Both the position numbers and the translations under genes were made by a program. Shown here piece after piece: positions 33,983 through 42,800 of a stretch of 64,000 bases of DNA. Each line of letters begins with the position of its first letter. Position 1 is the first letter of the stretch. The stretch lies in NCBI GenBank assembly GCA_963676905.2, contig CAXXVE010000001.1, forward strand, positions 3,596,001 through 3,660,000. The letters run 5' to 3'. The notes beneath the pieces were generated by a model, which saw only the letters and a list, made by a program, of their open reading frames with translations, was not told the DNA's origin and made no database searches. This stretch comes from Oceanispirochaeta sp963676905. GTDB lineage: Bacteria; Spirochaetota; Spirochaetia; DSM-2461.

Positions 33983-35221
33983 TTATTTGCCCAGAGTCTC
34001 TTTCAGCTCTTTGAAGCTTTCCGCCGCCTTTTCAAGGGTCTCTTCAATGTCCGACTTTTTGTGGGCATAGGAGACGAACCAGTTATGGTGGGGGTGGAGA
34101 TAGACTCCCCTCTTTGCCATGGCCGCCGAGAAGATCTGATTGTGGAACATATCCGGATCTTCGGGGAATGTCATAAAGGGAATTGAATCGGGGCCGCTCA
34201 GGTTAACATTGAACCCTTCTGCTGCCGCTGCATTTTTGAGCCCCTCCTTGAGCATCCTTCCCACTTCAAACATATGGGACTGAACATCCAGCCTCTCCAT
34301 TTCAGCCAGGCAGTGCATGGCTGCTACCATGGGCACTGAGGAGGTCCAGAAGGTACCTGTAATAAAGAGGCTTCCCGCCGCGCTTTTCAGCTCGGGAGTC
34401 CCCATCAGGGCCGCAATGGGATAACCGTTTGCCAGAGACTTGCCCATTGTCACCATATGGGGTTTAGCACCGAAATAGCTGTGGGAGCCGTTGATGGAGA
34501 GACGGAAATTCGCTCTGATATCATCCATTATGAAGAGGGCGCCCTCCTTCTCGCAGAGTGACTCCACAAGGGGATACCAGCTCTTTTCGGGCAGCACCTG
34601 ATCCTGATAGGTGGGATGGTGGTAGGGGGTCAGAATAATACAGGCGATATCGTCCCTGTAGGTGTGAAACAGCTCCTTGAGAGCCTCCTCGTCACCGTAG
34701 GGAAAGGTATGAACATAGTCCTGGTCGTCCAGAACGGGAAACTGGTTTGTTGAGCACCAGTTGGCCGAGCCGTGATAGGCGTGGGAGGCCATCAGAATAC
34801 GCCTTTTTCCTGTATGAACCCGGCTGGCTGTGACCGCAAGGGTTGTGGCATCGGTGCCGTTTTTGGCAAAGACAGTCCATCCCATGCCGTCGATAAGCTG
34901 AGTCAGCCTCTCGGCCAGGTCTACAAATACAGGAGAGGGGCAGTTCAGAAGGTCCCCTTTCTTAAGCTGCTCGATGGCAGGATTATCAACGACAGGATTA
35001 CCGAAACCAAGCACCATTGAACCGAAACCGCAGAGGTAGTCGATGTAGCTGTTTCCGTCGGCATCTTTGACCCGGCAGCCCTCCCCCTCGGTAAAAAAGT
35101 AGGGGAACTGTCCCGGAACCGTAAATCCCGGGCTCTTGGAACCGTAGATCCCTCCGGGGATGACTTTCGCAGCCCGCTCAAATACGGACTGGCTTTTACT
35201 GTATCTTGAATCTGCACTCAT
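33983..35221 (-). CDS. Class III aminotransferase (GSA aminomutase-like)
   Basis: 412 residues from the ATG at 35221, which overlaps the SCP2 stop (ATGA); the longer ORF start at 35353 is inside that gene and rejected. PLP-fold class III with YIDYLCGFGSMVLGFGNP, a MDDIRANFR stretch and the PLP Lys in VTMGKSLANGYPIAAL. It resembles glutamate-1-semialdehyde aminomutase, but its partner is an SCP2-domain gene, and no other haem-synthesis genes are near, so a specialised amine substrate is likely. Confidence 0.82.
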   Translation of the reverse strand: MSADSRYSKSQSVFERAAKVIPGGIYGSKSPGFTVPGQFPYFFTEGEGCRVKDADGNSYIDYLCGFGSMVLGFGNPVVDNPAIEQLKKGDLLNCPSPVFVDLAERLTQLIDGMGWTVFAKNGTDATTLAVTASRVHTGKRRILMASHAYHGSANWCSTNQFPVLDDQDYVHTFPYGDEEALKELFHTYRDDIACIILTPYHHPTYQDQVLPEKSWYPLVESLCEKEGALFIMDDIRANFRLSINGSHSYFGAKPHMVTMGKSLANGYPIAALMGTPELKSAAGSLFITGTFWTSSVPMVAAMHCLAEMERLDVQSHMFEVGRMLKEGLKNAAAAEGFNVNLSGPDSIPFMTFPEDPDMFHNQIFSAAMAKRGVYLHPHHNWFVSYAHKKSDIEETLEKAAESFKELKETLGK

Positions 35222-35970
35222 TTCATTAATTCTCCAAACCGGTCCAGAAGGGGAAAGAGCCCTTGAATCATGGGGAGTTTTCCCCGGAGCATGACCCTTC
35301 CGCTCCCAAGCTCTCCAATGGCCGCCAGTTTTCCTGTAAGAACGCCGTAACATGTCTCAATGTCTGCGAACTCAAGAACTGCATTGGCTGACGCGGGATC
35401 GGCTCCCGGCTCAAAGGTCATTGTTTTTGAATCTATAGTGATGGTGCCCGATATTTCAGGGCGGGATACGATCAGAACGGCAATCTTTCCCTCAGGAATA
35501 GCCGCGGACTTGTAGCAGACCCAGTGATCATAGTTATACACTTCTGAAACGCCCCTGAGGGCAGCTGTCAGAAGAAGCCTTGTTTTCTTCTCAACACCCT
35601 GCTGATCGTCATCTTCGGGAACATGGCTCATCGCCCGGCTTACTGCTCCGGCGCAGCTCTGAAAGGCCTTGAGAGCTTTGGGAAATCCCGCTCCCGTGGG
35701 CAGAGGGATAAAGGCACCCTTACCGCCCCCCAGTGTATCGGCCATGGCTTCACAGCTTACAAATTTCAAGGTGGCTCCTGATCTGCCCCCCCCGAATGAG
35801 ACCACTGACTCCACACCTTCGGGAGCCTTCAGCTTTACCGCATACTCTCCCGGGGGAAGACTGTTTTTAAGTTCAGGCTCAAGTTCGGTCAGAGCCCCTA
35901 TCAGACTGGAAACGACCCCGCCTCTGACAGCTGCCACCGTCCTGGCATGAGGCTTTCGAATATTGCTCAT
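35218..35970 (-). CDS. SCP2-domain protein
   Basis: 250 residues from the ATG at 35970 with GGAGGG 4 nt upstream. The C-terminal 100 residues have the sterol-carrier-protein-2 pattern (AVLEFADIETCYGVLTGKLAAIGELGSGRVMLRGKLPMIQGLFPLLDRF), a lipid-binding tunnel fold. The N-terminal 130 residues are unassigned, also possibly SCP2-like (VSFGGGRSGATLKF). It is translationally coupled to the aminotransferase and carries a TetR operator in its promoter. It probably binds a hydrophobic substrate for its partner; this is inference. Confidence 0.75.
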   Translation of the reverse strand: MSNIRKPHARTVAAVRGGVVSSLIGALTELEPELKNSLPPGEYAVKLKAPEGVESVVSFGGGRSGATLKFVSCEAMADTLGGGKGAFIPLPTGAGFPKALKAFQSCAGAVSRAMSHVPEDDDQQGVEKKTRLLLTAALRGVSEVYNYDHWVCYKSAAIPEGKIAVLIVSRPEISGTITIDSKTMTFEPGADPASANAVLEFADIETCYGVLTGKLAAIGELGSGRVMLRGKLPMIQGLFPLLDRFGELMK

Positions 35971-36019
35971 ATACCCTCCGCTGGACAAGGTTACCACACA
36001 GATATATATATGGCAATTC

Positions 36020-36036
36020 TAATAGTACAACTATCA
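36020..36036. promoter_or_regulatory. TetR operator 2 at SCP2/YcaQ divergent promoters
   Basis: TAATAGTACAACTATCA differs from operator 1 at one arm base and in its 3-nt centre (TAATAGT-ACA-ACTATCA). On the minus strand it overlaps a TTGTAC -35 that pairs with a TATATA-type -10 reading into the SCP2 operon. A wider inverted repeat GGCAATTC (36012-36019)/GAATTGCC (36044-36051) brackets it. Confidence 0.7.
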
Positions 36037-36046
36037 GAACAATGAA

Positions 36047-36075
36047 TTGCCCCCCGACTGTTTCCGGTCTATCAT
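36047..36075 (+). promoter_or_regulatory. Promoter of YcaQ-like gene, leaderless
   Basis: TTGCCC (36047-36052)-17-TATCAT (36070-36075) ends 6 nt before the ATG at 36082. No Shine-Dalgarno is present, so transcription should begin at or next to the ATG. Confidence 0.5.
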
Positions 36076-36081
36076 TGAACC

Positions 36082-37338
36082 ATGAACCTCTCCTCCCCCC
36101 TTAAGGTAACGCCCTCTGAAGCCGCCTCCCTCCTTCTTGCCCATCACAATCTGTCCGCCCCGCAATCCCTCAAAGGAAAAGAGGAAGCCATGGGGTACAT
36201 AAGAAAAACAGGATGCATTCAGTACGACCCCCTCAACGTCTGCGGAAGGAATCCCGACCTTGTTCTTCAATCACGCATTGCCGATTACAGCAGTACCCTT
36301 CTTGAGGAGCTTCTTTATAAAGACAGAAGCCTTCTTGAAGGCTGGGACAAGATGATGGCAATCTTTCCCTCTGAAGACAGACCCCTGCTTTCACGGCTTC
36401 GCAGTGAGGTCAGCAGCTCCTATATCAGGCACTATCCCGACGTGGAGGCTCATCTTGACTCCTATCTTGACGAGATCAGAAAGAACGGCCCGTTGAGTTC
36501 ATCCTGGTTCAAAAACAAAGAAAAAATCAGTTGGGCCTGGGGTTCCTCCAGACTCTCAAAGGCTGCATTGGAGTGCCTTTTCTTTCAGGGAAGGATATCG
36601 ATTCACCACAGAGAGAATACAAAACGCTTTTATGACATTTCTGAAAGACTGCTATCCCCCTCCCTGCTTGATGCAGAAGACCCCTTTGATACTGAAGAGG
36701 AGTACAGGCGTACCCATATACTCAGAAGGGTGAATGCAGCGGGTATCGCCGGCTATAGGGCAGGTGATTTCTGGCAGGGGATTGCGGGGACTCCCAAAAA
36801 GGAGATAAGGAGAATCGCAGGGATACTCTGTGAAGAGGGGCTGCTCCGGAGGCTTGAGATCGAGGGGAGCGGCAGGGAGTGGTTTATAAGTTCAGGAACT
36901 CTGGAAGCCGCATCATCTGCATCTTCCGCCCCTTCCGGCCGGGCAGTGCTTCTGGCTCCCCTGGACAACATGATGTGGAACCGCGATCTACTGGAAGATA
37001 TCTTTGATTTCAGGTACCGCTGGGAGGTCTACACTCCCGCAGCCAAACGCGAATACGGTTATTACGTCCTGCCCATCCTCTTCAGGGGAAGGCTTATCGG
37101 GCGCTGTGAGCCTGCCATGGACCGCAAGCGCAATGTACTTGTACTCAAGGGATTCTGGCTTCAGGACGGGATACATCCAGCATCCGGTGATTATGAAGAA
37201 CTGAGGGCCATGTTTGCCCGGTTCTGCGGGTTTCTGGGTGCAGACAGGATGGTTACAGCTCCTTCCCTGGGCAGAGAGTTCCGGAGGGCCTTCAGGGGAA
37301 TGGACTCCCGTGAGATCAGGGATTCAGTCAGTTTTTAA
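36082..37338 (+). CDS. YcaQ/AlkX-type winged-helix DNA glycosylase
   Basis: 418 residues of the HTH_42 family: tandem winged-helix repeats, with TGCIQYDPLNVCGRNPDLVLQSRI near residue 45 (the Q-x-D catalytic motif as QYD) and a C-terminal APLDNMMWNRDLLEDIFDFRYRWEVYTP segment. Characterised relatives (E. coli YcaQ, Streptomyces AlkZ) unhook interstrand crosslinks and alkylated purines. The mRNA is probably leaderless. It diverges from the TetR-controlled SCP2 operon and converges with the gene at 37328, overlapping by 11 nt. Confidence 0.83.
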   Translation: MNLSSPLKVTPSEAASLLLAHHNLSAPQSLKGKEEAMGYIRKTGCIQYDPLNVCGRNPDLVLQSRIADYSSTLLEELLYKDRSLLEGWDKMMAIFPSEDRPLLSRLRSEVSSSYIRHYPDVEAHLDSYLDEIRKNGPLSSSWFKNKEKISWAWGSSRLSKAALECLFFQGRISIHHRENTKRFYDISERLLSPSLLDAEDPFDTEEEYRRTHILRRVNAAGIAGYRAGDFWQGIAGTPKKEIRRIAGILCEEGLLRRLEIEGSGREWFISSGTLEAASSASSAPSGRAVLLAPLDNMMWNRDLLEDIFDFRYRWEVYTPAAKREYGYYVLPILFRGRLIGRCEPAMDRKRNVLVLKGFWLQDGIHPASGDYEELRAMFARFCGFLGADRMVTAPSLGREFRRAFRGMDSREIRDSVSF

Positions 37339-37954
37339 GAAGGATAAGATTGAATGAGAGGTCCGGATTGTCCATATGGACTCCCCTTACCACACGGCTG
37401 AGCCAGGCTGTGTAGATGCCTTCACCCCAGTGAACGGCAATACCCTTATCGGGTTCAAGTGTCCATGATCTGTCAGATGATCTTATGAGCAGCGTCCCTC
37501 CGTCATCTTCAACACTGAGGATTCCATCAAGTATCCCGCCGCTCCGCAGGCCGGACCCGACCCATGCGAGCATCTCATCACCGCTGTAGAGGGCCAGATT
37601 TCTGATGGCACCGTCAGGCCTTCTCCTTTCGGAATATCTGTAGCTGTCAACTCTTTCAAGAAGAGACACTCCCTGATCCCCTTTAAAGGGCCAGGGCATG
37701 TCCAGGGCTCCTGAGGTACCGGTGTTCAGATAGAGAGTGCTCTCTCTTACTGCAAAACTCTCAACTCCCCCCTCCGGAGGAAGAGAGATGAGTGATCTCA
37801 TTCTCGGGGCTTCATTGGTGTTTTGTGGCAGGGAGTCCTGATGCCCGGTTACAGTCTCCTCTCCGGGTTCTCTTTCATCTGAATCAAAGAGTCCCCGTGA
37901 GTGAAGAGGCACCAGGATTAAAACAAGTATCAGTATATGGAGAAAGGATCTCAA
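37328..37954 (-). CDS. Secreted protein paired with metzincin gene
   Basis: 208 residues with an N-terminal signal sequence (FLHILILVLILVPLHSRG). The mature part is beta-rich (ESTLYLNTGTSGALDMPWPFKG, WTLEPDKGIAVHWGEGIYTAWLSRVVRG); no family recognised. It starts with TTG at 37954, overlapping the metalloprotease stop as TTGA, with GGAG upstream, so the two are made together. It could be an inhibitor, substrate or accessory of the protease; the sequence does not decide. Confidence 0.6.
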   Translation of the reverse strand: MRSFLHILILVLILVPLHSRGLFDSDEREPGEETVTGHQDSLPQNTNEAPRMRSLISLPPEGGVESFAVRESTLYLNTGTSGALDMPWPFKGDQGVSLLERVDSYRYSERRRPDGAIRNLALYSGDEMLAWVGSGLRSGGILDGILSVEDDGGTLLIRSSDRSWTLEPDKGIAVHWGEGIYTAWLSRVVRGVHMDNPDLSFNLILLKN

Positions 37955-39258
37955 TACACACTCCGTGTTATGGAGGGAACTTCTATGCTGCGGGGCTCCT
38001 CAGCCACGACGTCAAGACTGCTGTCTGCGGCTGAACGGGCAGACCGGGAGTATTCATAGTAGTAGAGGAACAGATTATCCCAGTCATTGAAATCGCCGAG
38101 GCTTGAGCTCAACGAGCTGTCATTATTTGCATCCACGATTATAGCGGTACTATTAAGAGTGGTGCTTCTGTTCCAGTCCACCCAGGCCGAACCTGGCTGT
38201 TTCAGCCCCTGGGACTCATAAAGAGCATTCTCATTGAGAGAACCGCCGCGTCCGTGGGAGTAGTCCATAAGAAAGTCATCAGAGAATACACTCTGCTCCA
38301 TGGCAAAAAGATAATCAAAACTGTCTGAGTGAGCGGAGTCGGAGTGGTAGTATCTGTCACCTTCATCTGAGCCGATCTTGGGCAGACCGTAGAGCTGGTA
38401 GAGGTAGTTCATAATGCTGATGTAGTTGGGCTTGTCGTTTATATCGCTGTTTCCGCCGTGCCGCAGACCAAGATTGTGCCCCAGCTCATGCATTATGGTG
38501 GAAGCCTGGAAATTAACTGTAAGGTTCTCAACCTCCGATTGAGTATACGTCCTTGTCCCTGAAGTAGCGGTTCCGAAAAAGAGCCCCCACTCACCAAGGG
38601 TAACAAGAAAATCCCTTCCGCCGACCCAGGCGATACCCGAAGAAAGAGGTCCATCGACTCCCTCTACATCAAGAGGCGCTTGAGTGGAACCGATTACAAG
38701 AAAATAAAAGGCATTCCATCGCTCTGATGGAAAATAGTTGGCCTTGAAATCATCGACAAAAACATAGTTATCCGCATACTGCTGCCATTCGGAAGAGAGG
38801 ACATTCTCGCGCAGTGTAATTGATAAATTATAGGGAACGATATGGCTCCGGTTGCTGAAATTGTACTGACTCACCCCCCGGCCTGTGAGTTCTGTATACC
38901 CTTCATAAAGACCTGTATTTCCAACATCAAAGTGTATGGCAATGCCATTGGCAGCGAACCTGGCTGCAATCCGGTCAAGAGCCTTCTTCTGAAGGATCAT
39001 ACCCCCGTCGGGATATCCCTCTCCATCAAGGGATGGCTCCATCATGGCAACGTGAACAAAAATATCCCTCTGCCCGGGTCTCGCGCCCCAGTCATAAAGG
39101 GGCATCCCAAAATAAGTGGCCCCCTGGCGTTCACTTGAATCAGGAATTCCATCCTGATCATCATCTCCACCGGAACTGCTGCAGGATATGACTGACATGG
39201 AAATCAGCATCAGCAGCAGAATAGAAAGTATTTCAATATTTATTTTTAGTATTTTCAT
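37951..39258 (-). CDS. Metzincin-type zinc metalloprotease lipoprotein
   Basis: 435 residues. Lipobox ending VISC at about residue 26, followed by a short Ser/Gly/Asp linker with an EF-hand-like DDDQDGIPD. The zinc site is HELGHNLGLRH beginning at residue 257 (HExxHxxGxxH) with GG after it, and a Met-turn candidate YISIMNYLYQ about 20 residues later. It is therefore a cell-surface or periplasmic lipoprotein protease. GAGGG lies directly before the ATG. The gene at 37328 is translationally coupled. Confidence 0.8.
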   Translation of the reverse strand: MKILKINIEILSILLLMLISMSVISCSSSGGDDDQDGIPDSSERQGATYFGMPLYDWGARPGQRDIFVHVAMMEPSLDGEGYPDGGMILQKKALDRIAARFAANGIAIHFDVGNTGLYEGYTELTGRGVSQYNFSNRSHIVPYNLSITLRENVLSSEWQQYADNYVFVDDFKANYFPSERWNAFYFLVIGSTQAPLDVEGVDGPLSSGIAWVGGRDFLVTLGEWGLFFGTATSGTRTYTQSEVENLTVNFQASTIMHELGHNLGLRHGGNSDINDKPNYISIMNYLYQLYGLPKIGSDEGDRYYHSDSAHSDSFDYLFAMEQSVFSDDFLMDYSHGRGGSLNENALYESQGLKQPGSAWVDWNRSTTLNSTAIIVDANNDSSLSSSLGDFNDWDNLFLYYYEYSRSARSAADSSLDVVAEEPRSIEVPSITRSVY

Positions 39259-39296
39259 CCCTCTATAAGTATAATGCAGTTGCAGATTTATTCATA

Positions 39297-39506
39297 TCAG
39301 TAGTGCTGAACAAGACCTGCTTCTTCGGCAAAGTCAAAGGCATCGGGATAGTTCTCAAGTTCCGCCATGGTCAGGCTGTACAGCCTGAAGTGATCAAGTG
39401 GATGGTCCTCCTTCAGATAGAGGGCTTCCTCTCTGGCCTCTTCCTTGTCTGTGTAGACTCCGGCAATCTCTTCATTCTCTTCGAGAAAATACAACCTCTG
39501 AACCAT
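39297..39506 (-). CDS. Small acidic protein, unknown
   Basis: 69 residues, Glu/Asp-rich, with a beta-hairpin-then-helix pattern (QRLYFLEENEEIAGVYTDKEEAREEALYLKED). A good AGGAGG lies 6 nt before the ATG at 39506, which supports it as a real gene. It stands alone upstream of the metzincin gene (39 nt). Function unknown. Confidence 0.6.
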   Translation of the reverse strand: MVQRLYFLEENEEIAGVYTDKEEAREEALYLKEDHPLDHFRLYSLTMAELENYPDAFDFAEEAGLVQHY

Positions 39507-39691
39507 AGTCCCCTCCTAACTGTTCCCGTATAACAGTGATGAAGCAACAATCAGCAGTGCATACCTTAAATTTCCTTCATACCACCCCCGTCTGTCAAAG
39601 ATTTGATTGTAAAATACTTGCTTCTTTGACTGATCTTTCCCTGTTCGACTATACTGATTTTCAGTATTTATCACTTAATAAGGACATTTAT

Positions 39692-40213
39692 ATGGAATTT
39701 TTCGATGTTATAGCCAATCGTTTCAGCTACAGAAAAGCCCTCGACCCCACCCCCCTTCCCCTGGAGGATCTGAAGAAGATCATTCAGGCCGGACTGGATG
39801 CTCCCTCGGGAAAGAACGAACAGACCACTGGATTCATCATTATTCAGGATGAAGAGATTGTTAAAAAGATCAAAGCGATGCCCGGAGCAAACGGCTCCAT
39901 GGCCACGGCCCCTGCCTACATTGCATGCCATATCAACAAGAAACCCATAGAGACCTACTTTGGCAGCGCATTTGATATCGAAGATTGCGCCGCAGCTGTT
40001 GAGAACATCCTTCTGGCCGCCACAGCCCTGGGTTATGCTTCTGTCTGGATCGACGGGTGGCTCCGTTCGGAAAACCGTGCCGAGACCATCGGCGAGTGGT
40101 GCTCACTGGAAGACAGCAGAGTTATTCGGATACTTATCCCCCTCGGAAAGGCCCTTGCAGAGCAAAGGCGGCCTTCAAAGAGAGGGTTTGACGAGAGAGT
40201 TACCATCGTCTGA
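39692..40213 (+). CDS. Nitroreductase-family oxidoreductase
   Basis: 173 residues from the ATG at 39692 with AAGGA 7 nt upstream; the ORF extension from 39536 has no signal. Nitroreductase FMN motifs: FFDVIANRFSYRKALDPTPLPLEDLKKIIQAGLDAPSGKNEQTTGF and DIEDCAAAVENILLAATALGYASVWIDGW. It is a flavin-dependent NAD(P)H reductase of unknown substrate. Confidence 0.88.
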   Translation: MEFFDVIANRFSYRKALDPTPLPLEDLKKIIQAGLDAPSGKNEQTTGFIIIQDEEIVKKIKAMPGANGSMATAPAYIACHINKKPIETYFGSAFDIEDCAAAVENILLAATALGYASVWIDGWLRSENRAETIGEWCSLEDSRVIRILIPLGKALAEQRRPSKRGFDERVTIV

Positions 40214-40240
40214 TTTCAATCAGATGAGATATAGCCGGGT

Positions 40241-42712
40241 TCATCCCTTTTTAGGGCGCACCCGGGAGGTGGCTTCCCCCTCATAGGGATCTTCAGGCCA
40301 GTAGTGCTTGGGATACCGGCCCCTCAGCTCCTTTCTTACCTCGTGATATGTGTTGTCCCAGAAGCTTTTCAGATCCCTTGTAACCTGAATAGGCCTCCGG
40401 GCTGGATTGAGAAGCTTGAACAGAAGTGGAACCTCTCCTGCAATAAGAGGGGTTTCTGTCAGTCCGAAAAGCTCCTGCAGCCGCACTTCCAGAGCGGGAG
40501 CCCCGGAATCACTGTAGTCAATCCTGATCCGGCTGCCCGAGGGAACCTGAAAGCGTTCAGGAACGGCGGAGTCGAGAAACTGGCGCTGCTCCCAGTCGAT
40601 AAGGAGTCCAAGCCCCTCCTTCAGCCCGCCTTCGAGGCGTCCCTTTACAAGTATGGGAAGAAACCATCTCTCCATTGAATCCAGTAGCCCCTCGTCCTTC
40701 AGATCGGGCCACTCTCCGGGAGCCCTCTTCAGTCCGGAAGCAAACCTGAGTCTGTCCAGAAGGCTCCTGTCCTCTTTTGTCCAGGGAAGCTGTTCCACCC
40801 CCTTTTTACGGAATATTTCCTTAAGCTGTACCGCCAGATCCGGATCATCCGTATCTGCTGCCGCTGTGCCGCTTTTCATGGTGAGGGTGCCGATCCGGGT
40901 ACTCATGGAGCAGCCGAGCTTCTTCTTCTCACCATCCCAGGTCCACTCCCTTTTCCGTGAGATCATCCGGGAGAGTTCATTGAGGACCAGATCCCTGTCT
41001 GCAGGTACCGCAAGAAAACAGGAGGGGATGTCGCCGCCTCCCCCCACAAGGGGGGCGATGAGAAACTCTTCTGCCTGCAGGGGATCTTCGGGCCTGAGAC
41101 GGCAGTTGCTTCCCCCTGAAAGCTGATAGACCCTGTCTCCCCTCAGCCCCGCAATGCGGTCGGGAAAGGAGTGGCAGAGGAGCCGGGCGCAGGAGGAGGG
41201 TTCAAGGGCTGATCTGTCGGTTCTGCTGCGGCCCAGAAGGCTCTCCCACTCCCTGACTATGGCCTTTACCTTCCTCTTATGCCCGTCACGGCCGGAAGCC
41301 AGATACTCCAGCCTCAGCCTGATGTCAGAACCGCTGCGGCTGTCCATCCAGTCCCCCTCTTCAAGTAGAGCGGCCAGGGCGCAGGCAGTCTGCTCCAGGG
41401 GAGTACCGGCAAAGCGCTCAAGCATATGGGCCAGACGGGGATGCACTGACCATGAGCCAAGGCTCTTTCCCTCCTGCGTCAGCTGTCCCTCACCGTCTGT
41501 CACACCCAGAAGCCTCAGAAGCTCAAGGGCCTGATAGTAGTGGGCTGCAGGGGGCGGGTCCATCCACTTCAAGCCGTCTTTGCCCCCCGCTCCCCAGCGG
41601 AGAATCTCAAGGATCAGAACGGAAAGGTCTGCATCCAGGATTTCGGGACTCGAAAAATCATCCATAAGCCTCTCATCATTTTCAGACCAGAGGCGGATAC
41701 AGAGCCCTTTTTCAACACGTCCGGCACGTCCGGCACGCTGGTCTGCCGAAGCCATGGAGAGGGCTCTTGTTCTCAGGCGGGAGAGCCCGGCATTGGCATC
41801 GAACTCGGGTTTCCGTTCCAGGCCCGTGTCGATAACACAGCTGATGCCGGGAATGGTGAGGCTTGTTTCGGCTATGGAGGTAGCCGCTACGATCATACGG
41901 CCGGCCCTGTGATTTAAAACACGGTCCTGTTCTGCAGGCTTAAGGCGGCTGAAAAGAGGATAGAGCTGCACGCCCTTATCCGGAACCCGGGATCTTTCCA
42001 GATCCTCAAGAAAGCTTATGATCTCCCGCTCACCCGGAAGAAAGACAAGAATATTTCCGCTGCTCTCCTGAAGCCCCCTCTCCACGGCACGGATCAGCCG
42101 GCTGTTGTCCGGCCGCAGATCCATGGGTTTTTCATCCCGCAGAATTTCAACAGGGAACATCCTGCCCCTGCTCTCAAGATAGAGGGGATCGGGAAAGATT
42201 TTTTTCAGGGGCTCGACCTCAGGGGTGGCGGACATAATCATAATTTTAAGATCGGGGCGGATATTGGCCTGAACATCCTCGAGAAAAGAGGCGGAGAGAT
42301 CTGTAAACAGGTTCCTCTCATGGAACTCGTCCATAATGACAAGGTCAACACCCTCCAGAAAGGGATCGTCCTGAATCATTCTGATAAAGACTCCCTCTGT
42401 TACAAGTTCTATGCGGGCCGAGGATGATGTATTCACATCTCCCCTTACCCTGTAGCCCACTGTCTTCCCCACAGGAACTCCCAGAAGGGAGGACATATAG
42501 CGCGCCAGAGAACGGGCGGCCATTCTCCGGGGTTCAAGGACAATGATTCTGCCCTTTACCATTTTCTCCCTTAACAGATAGAGAGGAACCATGGTGGACT
42601 TTCCGGCACCGGGATCGGCCTGAAGGATAAAACTGCGGCGCCCCTGCCAGGACTCTTTGAGAAAGGGGAACACTTTCGAAACGGGGTAGTTGTTGAAATC
42701 TATATCTGCCAT
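40241..42712 (-). CDS. hrpB: HrpB-type DEAH-family ATP-dependent helicase
   Basis: 823 residues. Walker A LQADPGAGKSTMVPLYLL, motif II VIMDEFHERNLFTD (DEFH, usual for HrpB), MSATPEVEP, ATSIAETSLTIPGISCVIDTG and QRAGRAGRVEKGLCIRLW. The C-terminal HrpB region (ARRPIQVTRDLKSFWDNTYHEVRKELRGRYPKHYWPEDP) is complete. Its cellular role is poorly defined. On the minus strand TTCACA (42743-42748)-17-TAGTCT (42720-42725) ends 7 nt before the ATG, with no Shine-Dalgarno. It is divergent from the RlmL-like gene. Confidence 0.93.
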   Translation of the reverse strand: MADIDFNNYPVSKVFPFLKESWQGRRSFILQADPGAGKSTMVPLYLLREKMVKGRIIVLEPRRMAARSLARYMSSLLGVPVGKTVGYRVRGDVNTSSSARIELVTEGVFIRMIQDDPFLEGVDLVIMDEFHERNLFTDLSASFLEDVQANIRPDLKIMIMSATPEVEPLKKIFPDPLYLESRGRMFPVEILRDEKPMDLRPDNSRLIRAVERGLQESSGNILVFLPGEREIISFLEDLERSRVPDKGVQLYPLFSRLKPAEQDRVLNHRAGRMIVAATSIAETSLTIPGISCVIDTGLERKPEFDANAGLSRLRTRALSMASADQRAGRAGRVEKGLCIRLWSENDERLMDDFSSPEILDADLSVLILEILRWGAGGKDGLKWMDPPPAAHYYQALELLRLLGVTDGEGQLTQEGKSLGSWSVHPRLAHMLERFAGTPLEQTACALAALLEEGDWMDSRSGSDIRLRLEYLASGRDGHKRKVKAIVREWESLLGRSRTDRSALEPSSCARLLCHSFPDRIAGLRGDRVYQLSGGSNCRLRPEDPLQAEEFLIAPLVGGGGDIPSCFLAVPADRDLVLNELSRMISRKREWTWDGEKKKLGCSMSTRIGTLTMKSGTAAADTDDPDLAVQLKEIFRKKGVEQLPWTKEDRSLLDRLRFASGLKRAPGEWPDLKDEGLLDSMERWFLPILVKGRLEGGLKEGLGLLIDWEQRQFLDSAVPERFQVPSGSRIRIDYSDSGAPALEVRLQELFGLTETPLIAGEVPLLFKLLNPARRPIQVTRDLKSFWDNTYHEVRKELRGRYPKHYWPEDPYEGEATSRVRPKKG

Positions 42713-42800
42713 CGCTGCAAGACTATCCTATACAGAGGATTATGTGAATTCATCTTCCTGCCATTCATATTTCCCTCCCGCCGTGGTATGCTCCACCCAT

